From Oligoflexia bacterium (lineage in GTDB: Bacteria; Bdellovibrionota; Bacteriovoracia; Bacteriovoracales; Bacteriovoracaceae), in assembly GCA_015232355.1 (NCBI GenBank), contig JADFZW010000003.1, positions 1 to 64,000 on the forward strand: a DNA stretch of 64,000 nt, written 5' to 3'. The translations under genes and the position numbers were made by a program. The stretch's first letter is position 1; every line of letters starts with the position of its first letter. The notes below the pieces were generated by a model. That model was not told the origin of the DNA. It did no database searches and saw nothing but the letters and a program-made list of their open reading frames with translations. Below, piece by piece: positions 7,796 through 16,702 of the stretch.

Positions 7796-8281
7796 TTGAT
7801 AAAATATAAAAATATTAATATGACTAAACCTCAGAGCAGTAACAATCAATCCTTAAAAATGATCAATCTAAAAACTGATGATATCCTTTGTTTGGAAGGA
7901 GATCACGAATATGATCTATATATAATTTCTAAAGGAAAATTGCTCGTATTCATCACTAAGGGTTCGCAAATAACTCCTCTAGCATATTTAAAACCACCAG
8001 AGTTTCTAGGAGAATTATCTTACTTTGATGGAAAGCCAAGAAGTGCAAATATCGTGGCACTAGAGGATTCTACACTTTTCAGAGTTGCCTCATCTGACAT
8101 TGATTTGTTTTTTCCGAAGTGGCTTTATCAATTATCAAATTTTATGGCCACAAAAATTCGCTTGCTCGATGATGTTATACGAACTAGAGGATTAAAAAAA
8201 AATAAAACAGAGAGTATCACTCCTCTGACTATGAAAGAACAAGCACACTTTTATAATTTAATTAAGGGAAAAATGAAATAA
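7796..8281 (+). CDS. cyclic-nucleotide-binding domain protein without HTH
   Basis: This 161-residue protein is little more than one CRP-type cNMP-binding domain. YDLYIISKGKLLVFI, FLGELSYFDGKPRSANIVAL (phosphate-binding cassette, E and R positions visible) and STLFRVASSDIDLF follow the canonical order. No DNA-binding domain follows; the last 40 residues are helical and basic. It may act as a cNMP sensor for a partner protein. The start could be the TTG at 7796 or the ATG at 7820. Neither has a good ribosome-binding site, and the TTG lies two bases after the upstream stop, so coupling is likely. Confidence 0.75.
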   Translation: MIKYKNINMTKPQSSNNQSLKMINLKTDDILCLEGDHEYDLYIISKGKLLVFITKGSQITPLAYLKPPEFLGELSYFDGKPRSANIVALEDSTLFRVASSDIDLFFPKWLYQLSNFMATKIRLLDDVIRTRGLKKNKTESITPLTMKEQAHFYNLIKGKMK

Positions 8282-8369
8282 TAGAAATAATAGAAATATT
8301 AGAAATAGTATTTACATATCTGGAAATTTTAATATATTTTGCATAAATTGCTTAATGGAGAATTACGAT

Positions 8370-10298
8370 ATGGGAACAAATTGGACAACAGCTGAGTCAG
8401 ATAAACTTTACAGTATTGATCGCTGGGGAGATGGATATTTTTCAGTGAATGAACATGGACATCTTTGTATTCTTTCAACTAAAGATCTTAAAGGTCCATG
8501 TATTGATATCTCTGACGTGATTGAAGAAGTTGACAAGCTTGGTATTCAATTCCCAGTGGTAATTCGCTTTCATGATATCCTTCGCTCTCAAGTAATTAAC
8601 ATTAACAAAACTTTTAACAAAACCATCGAAGAGGCAAAATTTGCCGGCCATTACTATGGTGTTTTTCCAATTAAAGTAAATCAAATGCGCGAAGTAGTAG
8701 AAGAGGTCTTGGATGCAGGAACTCCCTATCACTGTGGACTTGAAGCTGGTTCAAAATCTGAGCTAATTGTAGCTCTAGCATTTAATCTTAGTTCACAAGC
8801 ACTCACTATTGTTAATGGATATAAAGATGAGGATTTTCTTCGTCTCGCACTTCTCGGTCGTAAGATGGGCAAAAACGTAATCGTAGTAATCGAACAATAT
8901 TCAGAGTTAGAACAATTGATAACGTTGGCCGCCGAAATGGAGATTGAGCCCATTCTTGGAATCAGGGCCAAGCTAACAACTGAGGGCTCTGGTAAATGGT
9001 CTGGATCTAGTGGTGAAAGAGCAAAATTTGGTTTAACTATTCCAGAGATAATTCAAGCGGCAAAGTATCTTCAAAAAAATAATCTCTCTCACACTCTAAA
9101 ACTTTTCCACTTTCATATAGGTAGTCAGGTCACTGATATTCGCTCTATTAAAGATGCTGTTACTGAGGGCGTTCGTATTTATGCAAAATTAAAACAAATG
9201 GGACTACCGATTGATTACTTCGACATTGGTGGTGGTTTAGGTGTTGATTATGATGGTTCAAAATCACTTTGCGATTCCTCTCGTAACTATACTGTAAGAG
9301 AATACGCAGAAGATGTAGTTTATATATTAAAACAAGTTTGCGATTTAGAAGATGTTGATCATCCTCACATTGTCTCTGAAACTGGTCGAGCAGTTGCAGC
9401 TCCTCACTCCTGCGTAATCACCAACGTATTTGGTAGAATCTCTACCGTTGTTGATCACAATATTGATGGAGATCTATCATTTTTCCTAAAGTCACCTGGT
9501 GAACATATTTTAGTAAATGATATGCGAGAAATTCACGATGAATTAAATCAAAATAACTTTCAAGAGATCTACAACGATGCTATTCAAAAAAGAGAAGAGA
9601 TGATCTCTGCCTTCAAGTTAGGAATAATTGATCTCTTTGATCGTGCTAAAATTGAAATTCTCTATTGGAAGGCACTAAACAAGATCAACCAATTTGTTAA
9701 AAAGCAAGATGATGTTCCGGATGAACTAAAAGAATTGGATAACAAACTCTCTGAGCGCTATCTTTGTAATTTTTCGGTCTTTCAATCAGCACTAGATACA
9801 TGGGCGATTGGACAAATTCTTCCAGTTGTTCCCATCCGAAGATTAAATGAAAAACCTTCGGTGTTAGCAACACTGGCCGATATAACATGCGATTCAGATG
9901 GAAAAATTGATAAATTTATTGGTCACAGTAAACCAAGAAAGACACTTCCTCTTCATGATTTAATCGAAGGTGAGCCATATTATATTGGATTATTTTTAAC
10001 AGGTGCTTATCAAGATATCATGGGCGATAATCACAACCTCTTTGGCAGCTTAAATGAAGTCCATATCTATAGTGACGATGATGACCCAAGTGATTTTTAT
10101 ATTGAAGAGGTTATTAAGGGCAATACATCCAAAGATGTTCTCTCGATATTACAATACTCTCCTTCAGCATTGGCATCTTCTGTGAAAAAAATATTGGATA
10201 AACAAATTCAGCGTAAGAAAATCAGACCTCGCGAGGGTGTACGTCTAATTGATTTTTATGAGAAGTGCTTGCACGAGTATACTTATTTAAAAAAATAA
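8370..10298 (+). CDS. speA: biosynthetic arginine decarboxylase
   Basis: SpeA is a PLP-dependent enzyme that converts arginine to agmatine, the entry to putrescine and spermidine. The PLP lysine lies in GVFPIKVNQ (residue 107 from the upstream ATG at 8355). HFHIGSQ, DIGGGLGVDYDGSKS and SETGRAV are the conserved fold-III motifs. Near residue 540-560, ITCDSDGKID and GAYQDIMGDNHNLFG carry the active-site Cys-Asp pair of this family. The length (about 640) is standard. The ATG at 8370 has GGAG nine bases upstream, whereas the ATG at 8355 has none, so 8370 is preferred. speD lies tail to tail 13 bases downstream, so both steps of spermidine precursor supply sit together. Agmatinase and SpeE are not in the window. 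Confidence 0.95.
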   Translation: MGTNWTTAESDKLYSIDRWGDGYFSVNEHGHLCILSTKDLKGPCIDISDVIEEVDKLGIQFPVVIRFHDILRSQVININKTFNKTIEEAKFAGHYYGVFPIKVNQMREVVEEVLDAGTPYHCGLEAGSKSELIVALAFNLSSQALTIVNGYKDEDFLRLALLGRKMGKNVIVVIEQYSELEQLITLAAEMEIEPILGIRAKLTTEGSGKWSGSSGERAKFGLTIPEIIQAAKYLQKNNLSHTLKLFHFHIGSQVTDIRSIKDAVTEGVRIYAKLKQMGLPIDYFDIGGGLGVDYDGSKSLCDSSRNYTVREYAEDVVYILKQVCDLEDVDHPHIVSETGRAVAAPHSCVITNVFGRISTVVDHNIDGDLSFFLKSPGEHILVNDMREIHDELNQNNFQEIYNDAIQKREEMISAFKLGIIDLFDRAKIEILYWKALNKINQFVKKQDDVPDELKELDNKLSERYLCNFSVFQSALDTWAIGQILPVVPIRRLNEKPSVLATLADITCDSDGKIDKFIGHSKPRKTLPLHDLIEGEPYYIGLFLTGAYQDIMGDNHNLFGSLNEVHIYSDDDDPSDFYIEEVIKGNTSKDVLSILQYSPSALASSVKKILDKQIQRKKIRPREGVRLIDFYEKCLHEYTYLKK

Positions 10299-10311
10299 TT
10301 GTTACAAATAA

Positions 10312-11112
10312 TTAATCCACAAGATGAAAAACTTCTCGCATCTCTTGTTGTAGATGTTTGATCTTCTCATCCAAAATATCTTGATCTATAGTCTTTTTAT
10401 CTTCAGGATTTAAAAGATAGCGCTCAGACGAGAAATCATCTCGAATCAGAAGCTTTGTTTGCCAAATATTATCATTTGGCAAACTGATGTCAGCACAAAT
10501 TTTGTAATTTTTAATTATCTCTGGTTTGATAAATTCTTTGATTGAATTAACATTATGATCATTATAAATCTTTTTGCCATTTTCAAGTCTGGTATATCCT
10601 CTAACAACATAATCAATTACCACAACATCACACTCAAAAGCTTCAAACAAATAATTAATAGCACTGAGTGGAACTATCTCTCCACAAGTAGCAATATCAA
10701 TATCCACTCTAAAAGAGCATATCCCTAAAGGATCTCCCGTATCTGGATAAGTGTGAGTGGTTATATGCGATTTATCCAAATGCATTTTAACTGAGGCACC
10801 ACCGCCCGCGCCCGCATTTCCACCGCCTCCCTTCACATCACTCATAAGCACCATTGCAGAAGCACCAACAGGATCATAATCTTGTTTGGAAACTCCTAAA
10901 ATATTTGCCTCTATAATTCGACAAATCTCCTCTGAAATATTTACCAATTTATCGGCACTGTATTTATCATGAATGTAATTTACATACTCTAATTTTTGTT
11001 TCTCGTTTAAAGCAATACAAAAATCATACAGATTAAAACTTAAAATTTTGGTGAGGTTATTAAACCCACTCAACTTAATTTTTGATTCTCCAGGTCCTCT
11101 TGATTCAATCAT
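10312..11112 (-). CDS. speD: S-adenosylmethionine decarboxylase proenzyme
   Basis: SpeD makes decarboxylated AdoMet, the aminopropyl donor for spermidine. It is a self-processing pyruvoyl enzyme. The sequence matches the E. coli-type (about 264 residues): the cleavage site is K114-S115 in LDKSHITTHTYPD, followed by FRVDIDIATCGEIVPLSAIN and YVVRGYTR. A Gly/Ala-rich insertion (GGGGNAGAGGG, residues 95-105) just before the processing site is unusual and may be a flexible linker. The gene converges on speA. Upstream lies the MITE-like element, so any promoter must be in or next to it. Confidence 0.93.
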   Translation of the reverse strand: MIESRGPGESKIKLSGFNNLTKILSFNLYDFCIALNEKQKLEYVNYIHDKYSADKLVNISEEICRIIEANILGVSKQDYDPVGASAMVLMSDVKGGGGNAGAGGGASVKMHLDKSHITTHTYPDTGDPLGICSFRVDIDIATCGEIVPLSAINYLFEAFECDVVVIDYVVRGYTRLENGKKIYNDHNVNSIKEFIKPEIIKNYKICADISLPNDNIWQTKLLIRDDFSSERYLLNPEDKKTIDQDILDEKIKHLQQEMREVFHLVD

Positions 11113-11140
11113 AAAAACTTATACCCTAATCTTATTTTGT

Positions 11141-11265
11141 AACTAGTCAAGGCCATGAGGAAATTTTGATTCAGTTTTCGTAGGAAGGAGGAGGCGTACT
11201 ACAAGTACGCCGCACGACTGACGAAGAAAAGTGGATCAAAATTTACCAGGGACCTGACTAGTTAT
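11141..11265. mobile_element. MITE-like inverted-repeat element flanked by 9-bp direct repeats
   Basis: The ends read TAACTAGTCA at 11141 and TGACTAGTTA ending at 11265, a near-perfect terminal inverted repeat. The two arms stay alignable for about 60 bases each (shared block AAATTTTGAT, then TTTTC) and close at GGCGTACT-ACA-AGTACGCC (about 11193-11212). Immediately outside, TCTTATTTT occurs directly repeated on both sides (11131-11139 and 11266-11274), as a target-site duplication would. It contains no gene. It separates the stop of the DUF945-like gene from speD and could also fold as a strong RNA hairpin or terminator. Confidence 0.55.
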
Positions 11266-11266
11266 C

Positions 11267-12649
11267 TTATTTTTTGAAAGGGAAAGAAAATGGATCTCCA
11301 TTTAATTTCATACTTCCATCCTTATATTCAAATTTAAATTTAATCTCTTCCCCTGATTTAACAAGATATTTACTGGCATATGCCTGTTCCAACGTAGTAG
11401 TTGCCTCTTTAACTGCATCTGCTTCATCCTTGGCCGTCAATTGAACATCTTTTTTGTCACCAACAGAATCCTTTGCATTCGCATCTGCATCTCCTGCACC
11501 TGACTCTGTATTCGCACCTTTTGATGATTTCTTTATCTTCTCAGCAGCTTTTAGCATATCTTCTGGAGAAGTAGTTCCTTGTTTCTTTTTAATTAAAGCA
11601 AGTGATTTAAATATCTCCATAAATAAAAATTCTGGGGATTTAAATTCAAGTAATAGATCTAAATTAGATAGTAAAGAAAAAAATCCACCATCAGATTTTG
11701 GAATGGAAAAATGTCCTTGACCAATAAAATCTCCCTTTTCGGTTTTTAATTTGAGAGACTTAATCTCTAGACGTGGAGTTGATTTTACTAATGCTGGTAA
11801 TATTGTCATAGTACGACCTAATAACTTAGTTTTAAAATCATCATTCGATGAATCATCGCCACTCGCATATTTTCTAAAATCATCCAACAACTTCTTTATT
11901 CCATCTAAAACTTCTATACTAATTCTTTTAGTTTCAAACTCTAAAATACCAGGACCATAATTGCTATTTAATGATAAGTATTTATCAAAAGATAATTCTA
12001 ATAGTGAATCAAACGTACTATCCTTTGTTTCAGTATCAAGCATAAAACTCGCATTGGTTATATCATGCTTTACACCCTTTTCATTATTTTCAGCTTTAAT
12101 TCTCGCCAATGATAATTCTAATAATTCTAGAGACAGTGTCTTATTTAAAAACACTCTGGCATTAAATCCTTCTATCTCCCAACTATACTCTTTCGAATCA
12201 TTTCTTAATAATTTTAACGAAGCAATTTTAGTTCGATTCTTCAACGTCCCAGTTAGACCAATATCAGTATGAATTTCTATTGTTGGCAATTTTTCAACTC
12301 TGCTTAGATATGTAACTTGAAAAGCACGATCTACAGTCCACAAACTGATTGCAGATAGTGATGTGTGATTAAATGTAATCTCTGAAAAAATACTTCCTGA
12401 TCCATCTTTGGCCATAACTCTAAATTCTAGATTTACTTTGGAAGTCATATATGAACGATCGATCTTATACACCAGATCCATTTTACTAGGCAATTTCTCT
12501 TTCAAGGCACTCATCGCCTTATTAATCTTTTTTTCAAAAACAACGCCAACAATATAAGGAGACAAAAGCACTATCAAAAGAATTATTGAAACAAAACCAA
12601 TAACTATTACTTTTTTCTTACCATTTAAAATACTTGTAAAAAAACCCAT
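11267..12649 (-). CDS. DUF945 (YdgA-like) membrane-anchored protein
   Basis: A 460-residue protein with one N-terminal membrane helix (residues 14-35, VIVIGFVSIILLIVLLSPYI) and a large, probably periplasmic domain. The sequence after the helix, FEKKINKAMSALKEKLPSKM and then VYKIDRSYMTSKVNLEFRV, follows the DUF945/YdgA pattern (a helix, then a beta-rich repeat with Y-R---S). The region around 370-420 is low complexity (Ala, Asp, Lys). DUF945 proteins have no settled function; distant AsmA-like relatives suggest envelope lipid or outer-membrane roles. The stop lies next to the MITE-like element. Confidence 0.5.
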   Translation of the reverse strand: MGFFTSILNGKKKVIVIGFVSIILLIVLLSPYIVGVVFEKKINKAMSALKEKLPSKMDLVYKIDRSYMTSKVNLEFRVMAKDGSGSIFSEITFNHTSLSAISLWTVDRAFQVTYLSRVEKLPTIEIHTDIGLTGTLKNRTKIASLKLLRNDSKEYSWEIEGFNARVFLNKTLSLELLELSLARIKAENNEKGVKHDITNASFMLDTETKDSTFDSLLELSFDKYLSLNSNYGPGILEFETKRISIEVLDGIKKLLDDFRKYASGDDSSNDDFKTKLLGRTMTILPALVKSTPRLEIKSLKLKTEKGDFIGQGHFSIPKSDGGFFSLLSNLDLLLEFKSPEFLFMEIFKSLALIKKKQGTTSPEDMLKAAEKIKKSSKGANTESGAGDADANAKDSVGDKKDVQLTAKDEADAVKEATTTLEQAYASKYLVKSGEEIKFKFEYKDGSMKLNGDPFSFPFKK

Positions 12650-12799
12650 ACCAAACCTTCTTTCCTTCTTGAAAAATAATTATAAATTATAAATTACAAC
12701 TACTTTCATTATGAATCACTTTAAAGAAAGTTTCAATTTAGGAATGTTTTAATTTATTTTAATGATGATTTAGATTTGTGAACTAACAAAAAGAGATGT

Positions 12800-13234
12800 C
12801 TAATATTCGTAAACAACAACTGCAGCGATATCATTAGCGCGAATAACACGTCCATCACAAGTTATGAAATATGAACGACTGTTAATGCGATCGTCGCTAA
12901 CATTGTATTCTGTAATATTATACGTAAAGATAATTTCCCTAGTTTTCTTCAACACAATCATGCTGACTTGGAAATAGGTAAGATTGTAGGACTCATCGGA
13001 TGGATCAAAATAAATTTTAGCATTATTTAAAGGCATTGAACTAATTGGAATACCATTCACTACTTTAACAACATGATAACCAGTATCTTCTCCCTTATAA
13101 ACCAAATAGTATGACTCTGATGCCTTATCACTTTTTTTCTTATCACAGGCATTTCCAACACTAACATTTGTAACAAAAACGATCGCCACAAGGAGGACAA
13201 AGAACAAACTTAAACCTTTTTTCATATTACACAT
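12800..13234 (-). CDS. small exported protein of unknown function
   Basis: About 145 residues with a classic signal peptide (MKKGLSLFFVLLVAIVFV, cleavage near VGNA-C). The Cys after the cleavage region is not in a standard lipobox (no Leu at -3), so lipoprotein status is doubtful. The mature part is beta-rich (YYLVYKGEDTGYHVVKVV, NLTYFQVSMIVL) and ends in VVVYEY. The start is set by AGGGG at the end of the upstream HTH gene, eight bases before the ATG at 13234; a longer frame to 13261 would overlap that gene. I do not recognise the family. Confidence 0.6.
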   Translation of the reverse strand: MCNMKKGLSLFFVLLVAIVFVTNVSVGNACDKKKSDKASESYYLVYKGEDTGYHVVKVVNGIPISSMPLNNAKIYFDPSDESYNLTYFQVSMIVLKKTREIIFTYNITEYNVSDDRINSRSYFITCDGRVIRANDIAAVVVYEY

Positions 13235-13238
13235 TACA

Positions 13239-14036
13239 CTAACCCCTATCTTCCGCTTCACTATCTGGGCCCCTCCCTGGAGCTTCCATAGTATCTAATA
13301 CATAAATATAAAAGAAAGGTATCTCTCCAATGCTTTCCTTTCTGTTTATAAGACTAATGATCTTCTTGGCAGCATCACTCTGAATTCGCCAAATCTCTTC
13401 GTAAACTTCATTTGTGATAGATTCAGATACACTTCTAAACATCTTTTTGTCAACATATTTACTGCCAGCACCTGCATATCTTAACATCTCAGGAACATAC
13501 TTTTTTCCTAATTCAACAGAAAGGGTAAAGTTCTTTTCAATTGCATGTAAACGTTCTCCCTCCTCGTAAATCCAATCGCTCTTAATTAATTCATCAATTT
13601 TTTCAATCGCTGGATTACCCAATAAGTCAACAAGATGTTCTCTTGTTGTGCCAACAGCATTTGCTGCAAGCTTGTAGATAATATAGTTCTCCCGATCTTT
13701 TAACAATTCTCCTAGATCTGGTCGATAAGCGGAATGTTTGTTAGCAAACGAATATGATCTATCGAGTGACAGATACACTTCCGAATTCTTATCAAACAAT
13801 TCCATCAGACGATGAATATTGGATTCCTTCTTAACGGCGCTTATTATTCCCAAAACCGTAGAGGGTACAGGATCCTCTTTGGTCTCTAAGCTTAAGATCC
13901 GCCTTAGCGTTGAAGAAGCAACCCCACACTTCTTACTAAAGCTATGAATAGAAAGAGATGGAAATTTTTTTAGGTAATCCTCGACCATCTCTTTTAATTC
14001 AATAACTAATTTTGAATTTTTCTTTAACTCTTCCAT
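13239..14036 (-). CDS. HTH regulator, possibly TIGR02147-type
   Basis: A 265-residue protein. The N-terminus SLSIHSFSKKCGVASSTLRR (about residues 27-46) is a lambda-repressor-like HTH preceded by a helix, and resembles the start of TIGR02147 proteins, which are numerous in Bdellovibrio-like and Fibrobacter genomes. The middle (residues 105-190) has winged-helix-like helices. The C-terminus ends with a cluster of charged residues. The small exported protein starts four bases after its stop, so the two probably form an operon. A 30-bp palindrome lies 140 bases upstream. The TIGR02147 link is tentative because the conserved C-terminal motif is weak. Confidence 0.5.
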   Translation of the reverse strand: MEELKKNSKLVIELKEMVEDYLKKFPSLSIHSFSKKCGVASSTLRRILSLETKEDPVPSTVLGIISAVKKESNIHRLMELFDKNSEVYLSLDRSYSFANKHSAYRPDLGELLKDRENYIIYKLAANAVGTTREHLVDLLGNPAIEKIDELIKSDWIYEEGERLHAIEKNFTLSVELGKKYVPEMLRYAGAGSKYVDKKMFRSVSESITNEVYEEIWRIQSDAAKKIISLINRKESIGEIPFFYIYVLDTMEAPGRGPDSEAEDRG

Positions 14037-14174
14037 GCTTTATTCCAATGACATTTTCCCCCGATGATATATTATCCTATCTTATGCAAATTTATTGAGT
14101 CAATAGATAATTATTTTTTTGCAAATAAATTTTATTAATCTTAGAATAAATTGTATCTAATAACTCTAGAGAAT

Positions 14175-14204
14175 AAATTTCACGTGAAATTTCACGTGAA
14201 ATTT
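14175..14204. promoter_or_regulatory. double parS-like palindrome
   Basis: Two abutting copies of TTTCACGTGAAA (14178-14189 and 14190-14201), flanked by AAA and TTT, make one perfect 30-base palindrome. The 12-base core equals the core of the chromosomal parS site bound by ParB (TGTTTCACGTGAAACA); only the two outermost bases on each side differ. It lies in a 289-base gap between an HTH regulator and tatA, so it could instead be that regulator's operator. No parA or parB is in the window. Confidence 0.5.
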
Positions 14205-14269
14205 CTTATACGCGCACAAGTAACAGAGTAATTTAAGTTAGTATCTCAACAATTATACTTAGAAAAAAC

Positions 14270-14300
14270 TGTGAACTGTAGACTGTGAACTGTGAACAGT
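14270..14300. repeat. short direct repeats before tatA
   Basis: CTGTGAACTGT occurs at about 14270 and again near 14283, followed by a degenerate third unit. They lie 25-50 bases before the tatA start, after the parS-like palindrome. They could be half sites for a regulator. The remaining bases of this gap (14037-14325) show no gene. Confidence 0.3.
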
Positions 14301-14325
14301 AAAATGTAAGAGAGGTGAGAAATAT

Positions 14326-14544
14326 ATGTTTGGTTTAAGTGGCGGCGAACTTATTGTTATTCTAATAATATTTTTAGTACTCTTTGGACCAAGCAAACTT
14401 CCAGAACTTGGACGTACTCTAGCATTAAGCATACGAAATTTTCAGAGAGGACTTAAAGAGGCAAGTAACAATGTAGATACAGTCCACACAAATATAGATA
14501 ACAATGTCGCTAAAGAAAATAAAAAAGAAGAACAGATAAATTAA
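14326..14544 (+). CDS. tatA: TatA/TatE family twin-arginine translocase subunit
   Basis: TatA forms the pore-like assembly that exports folded proteins with twin-arginine signals. The 72-residue product starts MFGLSGGELIVILIIFLVLFGPSKLPELGRTL: a membrane helix, the FGP hinge and the amphipathic helix, all diagnostic. The tail is charged. Shared features do not fully separate TatA from TatB, but the short length favours TatA. Its stop abuts the stop of the convergent nfo gene without a gap. TatC is not nearby. Confidence 0.9.
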   Translation: MFGLSGGELIVILIIFLVLFGPSKLPELGRTLALSIRNFQRGLKEASNNVDTVHTNIDNNVAKENKKEEQIN

Positions 14545-15423
14545 TCAATCAATCAAAGAATATAATAACTTTATCTCCTCGGCCCAAATTATATCATCAA
14601 TAGTCTCCAGTATCAGAGGAATATCATCAAAACGAGAATCATTCATAATCAAACGAAATAATTCGCTTCCTAATTTTCCTTGATTAATGCTGTGATGACG
14701 ATCAAGACGTTGACCTAAATCTGATTTTGAGTCGTTAATGTGCATTCCTTTTAAAAATTTAAAACCAACAACTTCATTAAAATGAGTCATTACTTTTAGA
14801 AATCCATCTTTGCTTGAAATATCATATCCAGCTGCAAACATGTGACAGGTATCGAGACACACTCCAATTCTCAAATCTCCTCTACTATCTTTGAATTTAT
14901 TATCGATTCCATCTATCACCATTTGCAATTCTTCAAATTTTGAACCAATCCATGAACCTTGCCCGGCGGTATTTTCCAACACTACAGAAACATTTTTTGT
15001 TTCACTCTTTTCTAGAGCACTGTTAATTGAATCTGAAATCAACTTTGCACACTCATCTGTCGTTAACTCTTTGAGATGAGAACCAGGATGAACATTTAAA
15101 AATATTAATCCAAGTTGTTCACATCTTATTAACTCATCAGTAAATGCATCAATAGATTTTAATCTAGAATCTTTTTTAGGACTGCCTAAATTTATTAAGT
15201 AACTAGAGTGAGGTAAAATATGTTTACTATTATATTTATATAATTCGCAATTTTTTTTAAACTCACTTATATTTTCGTCTGTGTAATCTTTAGCATTCCA
15301 CTGCCGTTGATTTTTAAGAAAAAAAGCAAAAGCCTTTGCACCAATTGAATTAGCATTTATCGGCGCACTCTCCACTCCACCAGTAGCACTAACATGCGCT
15401 CCTACGAATTTTTTCATCTTCAT
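14545..15423 (-). CDS. nfo: endonuclease IV (AP endonuclease)
   Basis: Nfo cuts DNA 5' to abasic sites in base-excision repair, using three zinc ions. The 292-residue protein shows the family signatures in order: FVGAHVSATGG, LENTAGQGS, CLDTCHMFAAGYD and MHINDSKSDLGQRLDRH. These carry the Glu, Asp and His zinc ligands, and a C-terminal LILET supplies the last Glu. The ATG directly follows the coaD stop, with AGGA in the end of coaD as ribosome-binding site, so the two are coupled. Confidence 0.95.
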   Translation of the reverse strand: MKMKKFVGAHVSATGGVESAPINANSIGAKAFAFFLKNQRQWNAKDYTDENISEFKKNCELYKYNSKHILPHSSYLINLGSPKKDSRLKSIDAFTDELIRCEQLGLIFLNVHPGSHLKELTTDECAKLISDSINSALEKSETKNVSVVLENTAGQGSWIGSKFEELQMVIDGIDNKFKDSRGDLRIGVCLDTCHMFAAGYDISSKDGFLKVMTHFNEVVGFKFLKGMHINDSKSDLGQRLDRHHSINQGKLGSELFRLIMNDSRFDDIPLILETIDDIIWAEEIKLLYSLID

Positions 15424-15915
15424 TTAAGTCAGCTTCCTTTTGATCTGATCGGCCAATGCTGGAAGAACATACTGATCAATTTTCTCTCCCAATTTTGCTA
15501 ACTCTCGAATAAGACCAGAACTAATAGTCGCGTAGTGAGGTTTTGCAAACAAGCATATAGTTTCGATCTCTTTATTTATTCCTCGATTACCAGCTGCCAA
15601 TTCCAACTCCATCTGAAAATCAGAGGTATTACGAAGTCCTCGAAGTAAAAACTGAGCACCTTTATCTAAAGCATAGCGAACAATTGTACCCTCGAAGGAA
15701 TCTACTTTCACATTTTTGAGCTGATAATAATCAACATATGCTTGCATCATCGCAATTCTTTCTTCTGTGGAAAATTCCAAATGTTTGGATGGATTTATGG
15801 CCGCTACCCAATACACCTGTTTAAATTTAGTAGCAGCACGATACATAATATCTGCATGTCCCCACGTTGGTGGATTAGCGCTTGTTGGATAAACAACAGT
15901 TAGTTCACTTGACAT
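15424..15915 (-). CDS. coaD: phosphopantetheine adenylyltransferase
   Basis: CoaD adenylylates 4'-phosphopantetheine in coenzyme A synthesis. The 163-residue protein has the nucleotidyltransferase motif TWGH (residues 17-20; usually T-x-GH), the substrate loop LLRGLRNTSDFQME and the ISSGLIRELA motif near the end. It is more divergent than most at the N-terminus (YPTSANPP where YPGSFDP is usual), but length and all active-site motifs are kept. It is followed directly by nfo. Confidence 0.9.
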   Translation of the reverse strand: MSSELTVVYPTSANPPTWGHADIMYRAATKFKQVYWVAAINPSKHLEFSTEERIAMMQAYVDYYQLKNVKVDSFEGTIVRYALDKGAQFLLRGLRNTSDFQMELELAAGNRGINKEIETICLFAKPHYATISSGLIRELAKLGEKIDQYVLPALADQIKRKLT

Positions 15916-15961
15916 AAATTAACTCCCTATTCACTAATATACTTTCAGCATTCACTATTCA

Positions 15962-16702
15962 CTATTCTTTAAACAAATCAAATTTACAAATGCCTACCCG
16001 ATGTAATCTATACTTAATAGATGAGCTTAATACTCCTAACCCATACTTCACGCTCCTTCTAAAATTAATCGAGGATGCCTCTGGAAAATATTTTGTAGGA
16101 CAGCTAATTTCACCAAAACGTAAATTCTTCATCTGAAATTGCACTGCAATTTCATTATCAAAAACAAAATCATCATTGTTATTATTGTAGTTCACTGACT
16201 CCAATGCTTTTCTTGAATATGCGCGATAACCAGTGTGATATTCGCTTAATTTCTGTCCAATCATTATATTTTGAAAGAGAGTTAAAAAACGATTGAAAAA
16301 ATATTTATAAAGCGGCATCCCTCCACTTACAGCACCTCTTCCTAAAATGCGAGAGCCAAAGACAACATCATAAACACCTGATGCAACCATCGATGCCATT
16401 GCAGGTACCAACTTTGGTTCATATTGATAATCAGGATGTAACATAATCACTATATCTGCGCCCATATTTAGAGCAGTATTGTAACATGTCTTTTGATTGC
16501 CACCATAACCAAGATTTTGTTGATGAGAGATAGTTTTGAGTCCCATCTTTTTTGCAATTTCAATCGTCTTATCCTGACTATAATCATCAACTAAGACAAT
16601 CTCATCGACAAATCCTTCTGGAATATCTTTGACTGTCTTCTCTAATGTCTTTTCCGCTTTATAAGCAGGTAAAACCACAACAATTTTTTTTGAGTTAATC
16701 AT
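15962..16702 (-). CDS. family 2 glycosyltransferase, dolichol-phosphate-mannose-synthase-like
   Basis: A 246-residue GT-A glycosyltransferase. The start VVVLPAYKAEKTLEKT and VDEIVLVDDYSQDKTIEIA are the nucleotide-sugar binding elements; HPDYQYEP (where GT2 enzymes have D-D) supplies the metal-binding acidic residue, and EYHTGYRAYSR is the acceptor-site motif of the DPM1/DPG synthase subgroup. There is no C-terminal membrane segment, as in the short form of these enzymes. It probably transfers a sugar to polyprenyl phosphate, which could feed a GT-C enzyme such as the membrane protein at 38-40 kb. The partner link is inference. Confidence 0.85.
   Translation of the reverse strand: MINSKKIVVVLPAYKAEKTLEKTVKDIPEGFVDEIVLVDDYSQDKTIEIAKKMGLKTISHQQNLGYGGNQKTCYNTALNMGADIVIMLHPDYQYEPKLVPAMASMVASGVYDVVFGSRILGRGAVSGGMPLYKYFFNRFLTLFQNIMIGQKLSEYHTGYRAYSRKALESVNYNNNNDDFVFDNEIAVQFQMKNLRFGEISCPTKYFPEASSINFRRSVKYGLGVLSSSIKYRLHRVGICKFDLFKE

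Noticed and set aside
8282..8369. Possible riboswitch or attenuator before speA.
   Set aside because: Only AATAGAAAT-type repeats and plain AT-rich sequence; no stable stem or known aptamer pattern.
11141..11265. Reading the inverted-repeat element only as a rho-independent terminator.
   Set aside because: The flanking direct repeats, the matching ends and the length of arms fit a MITE better. A terminator role may coexist.
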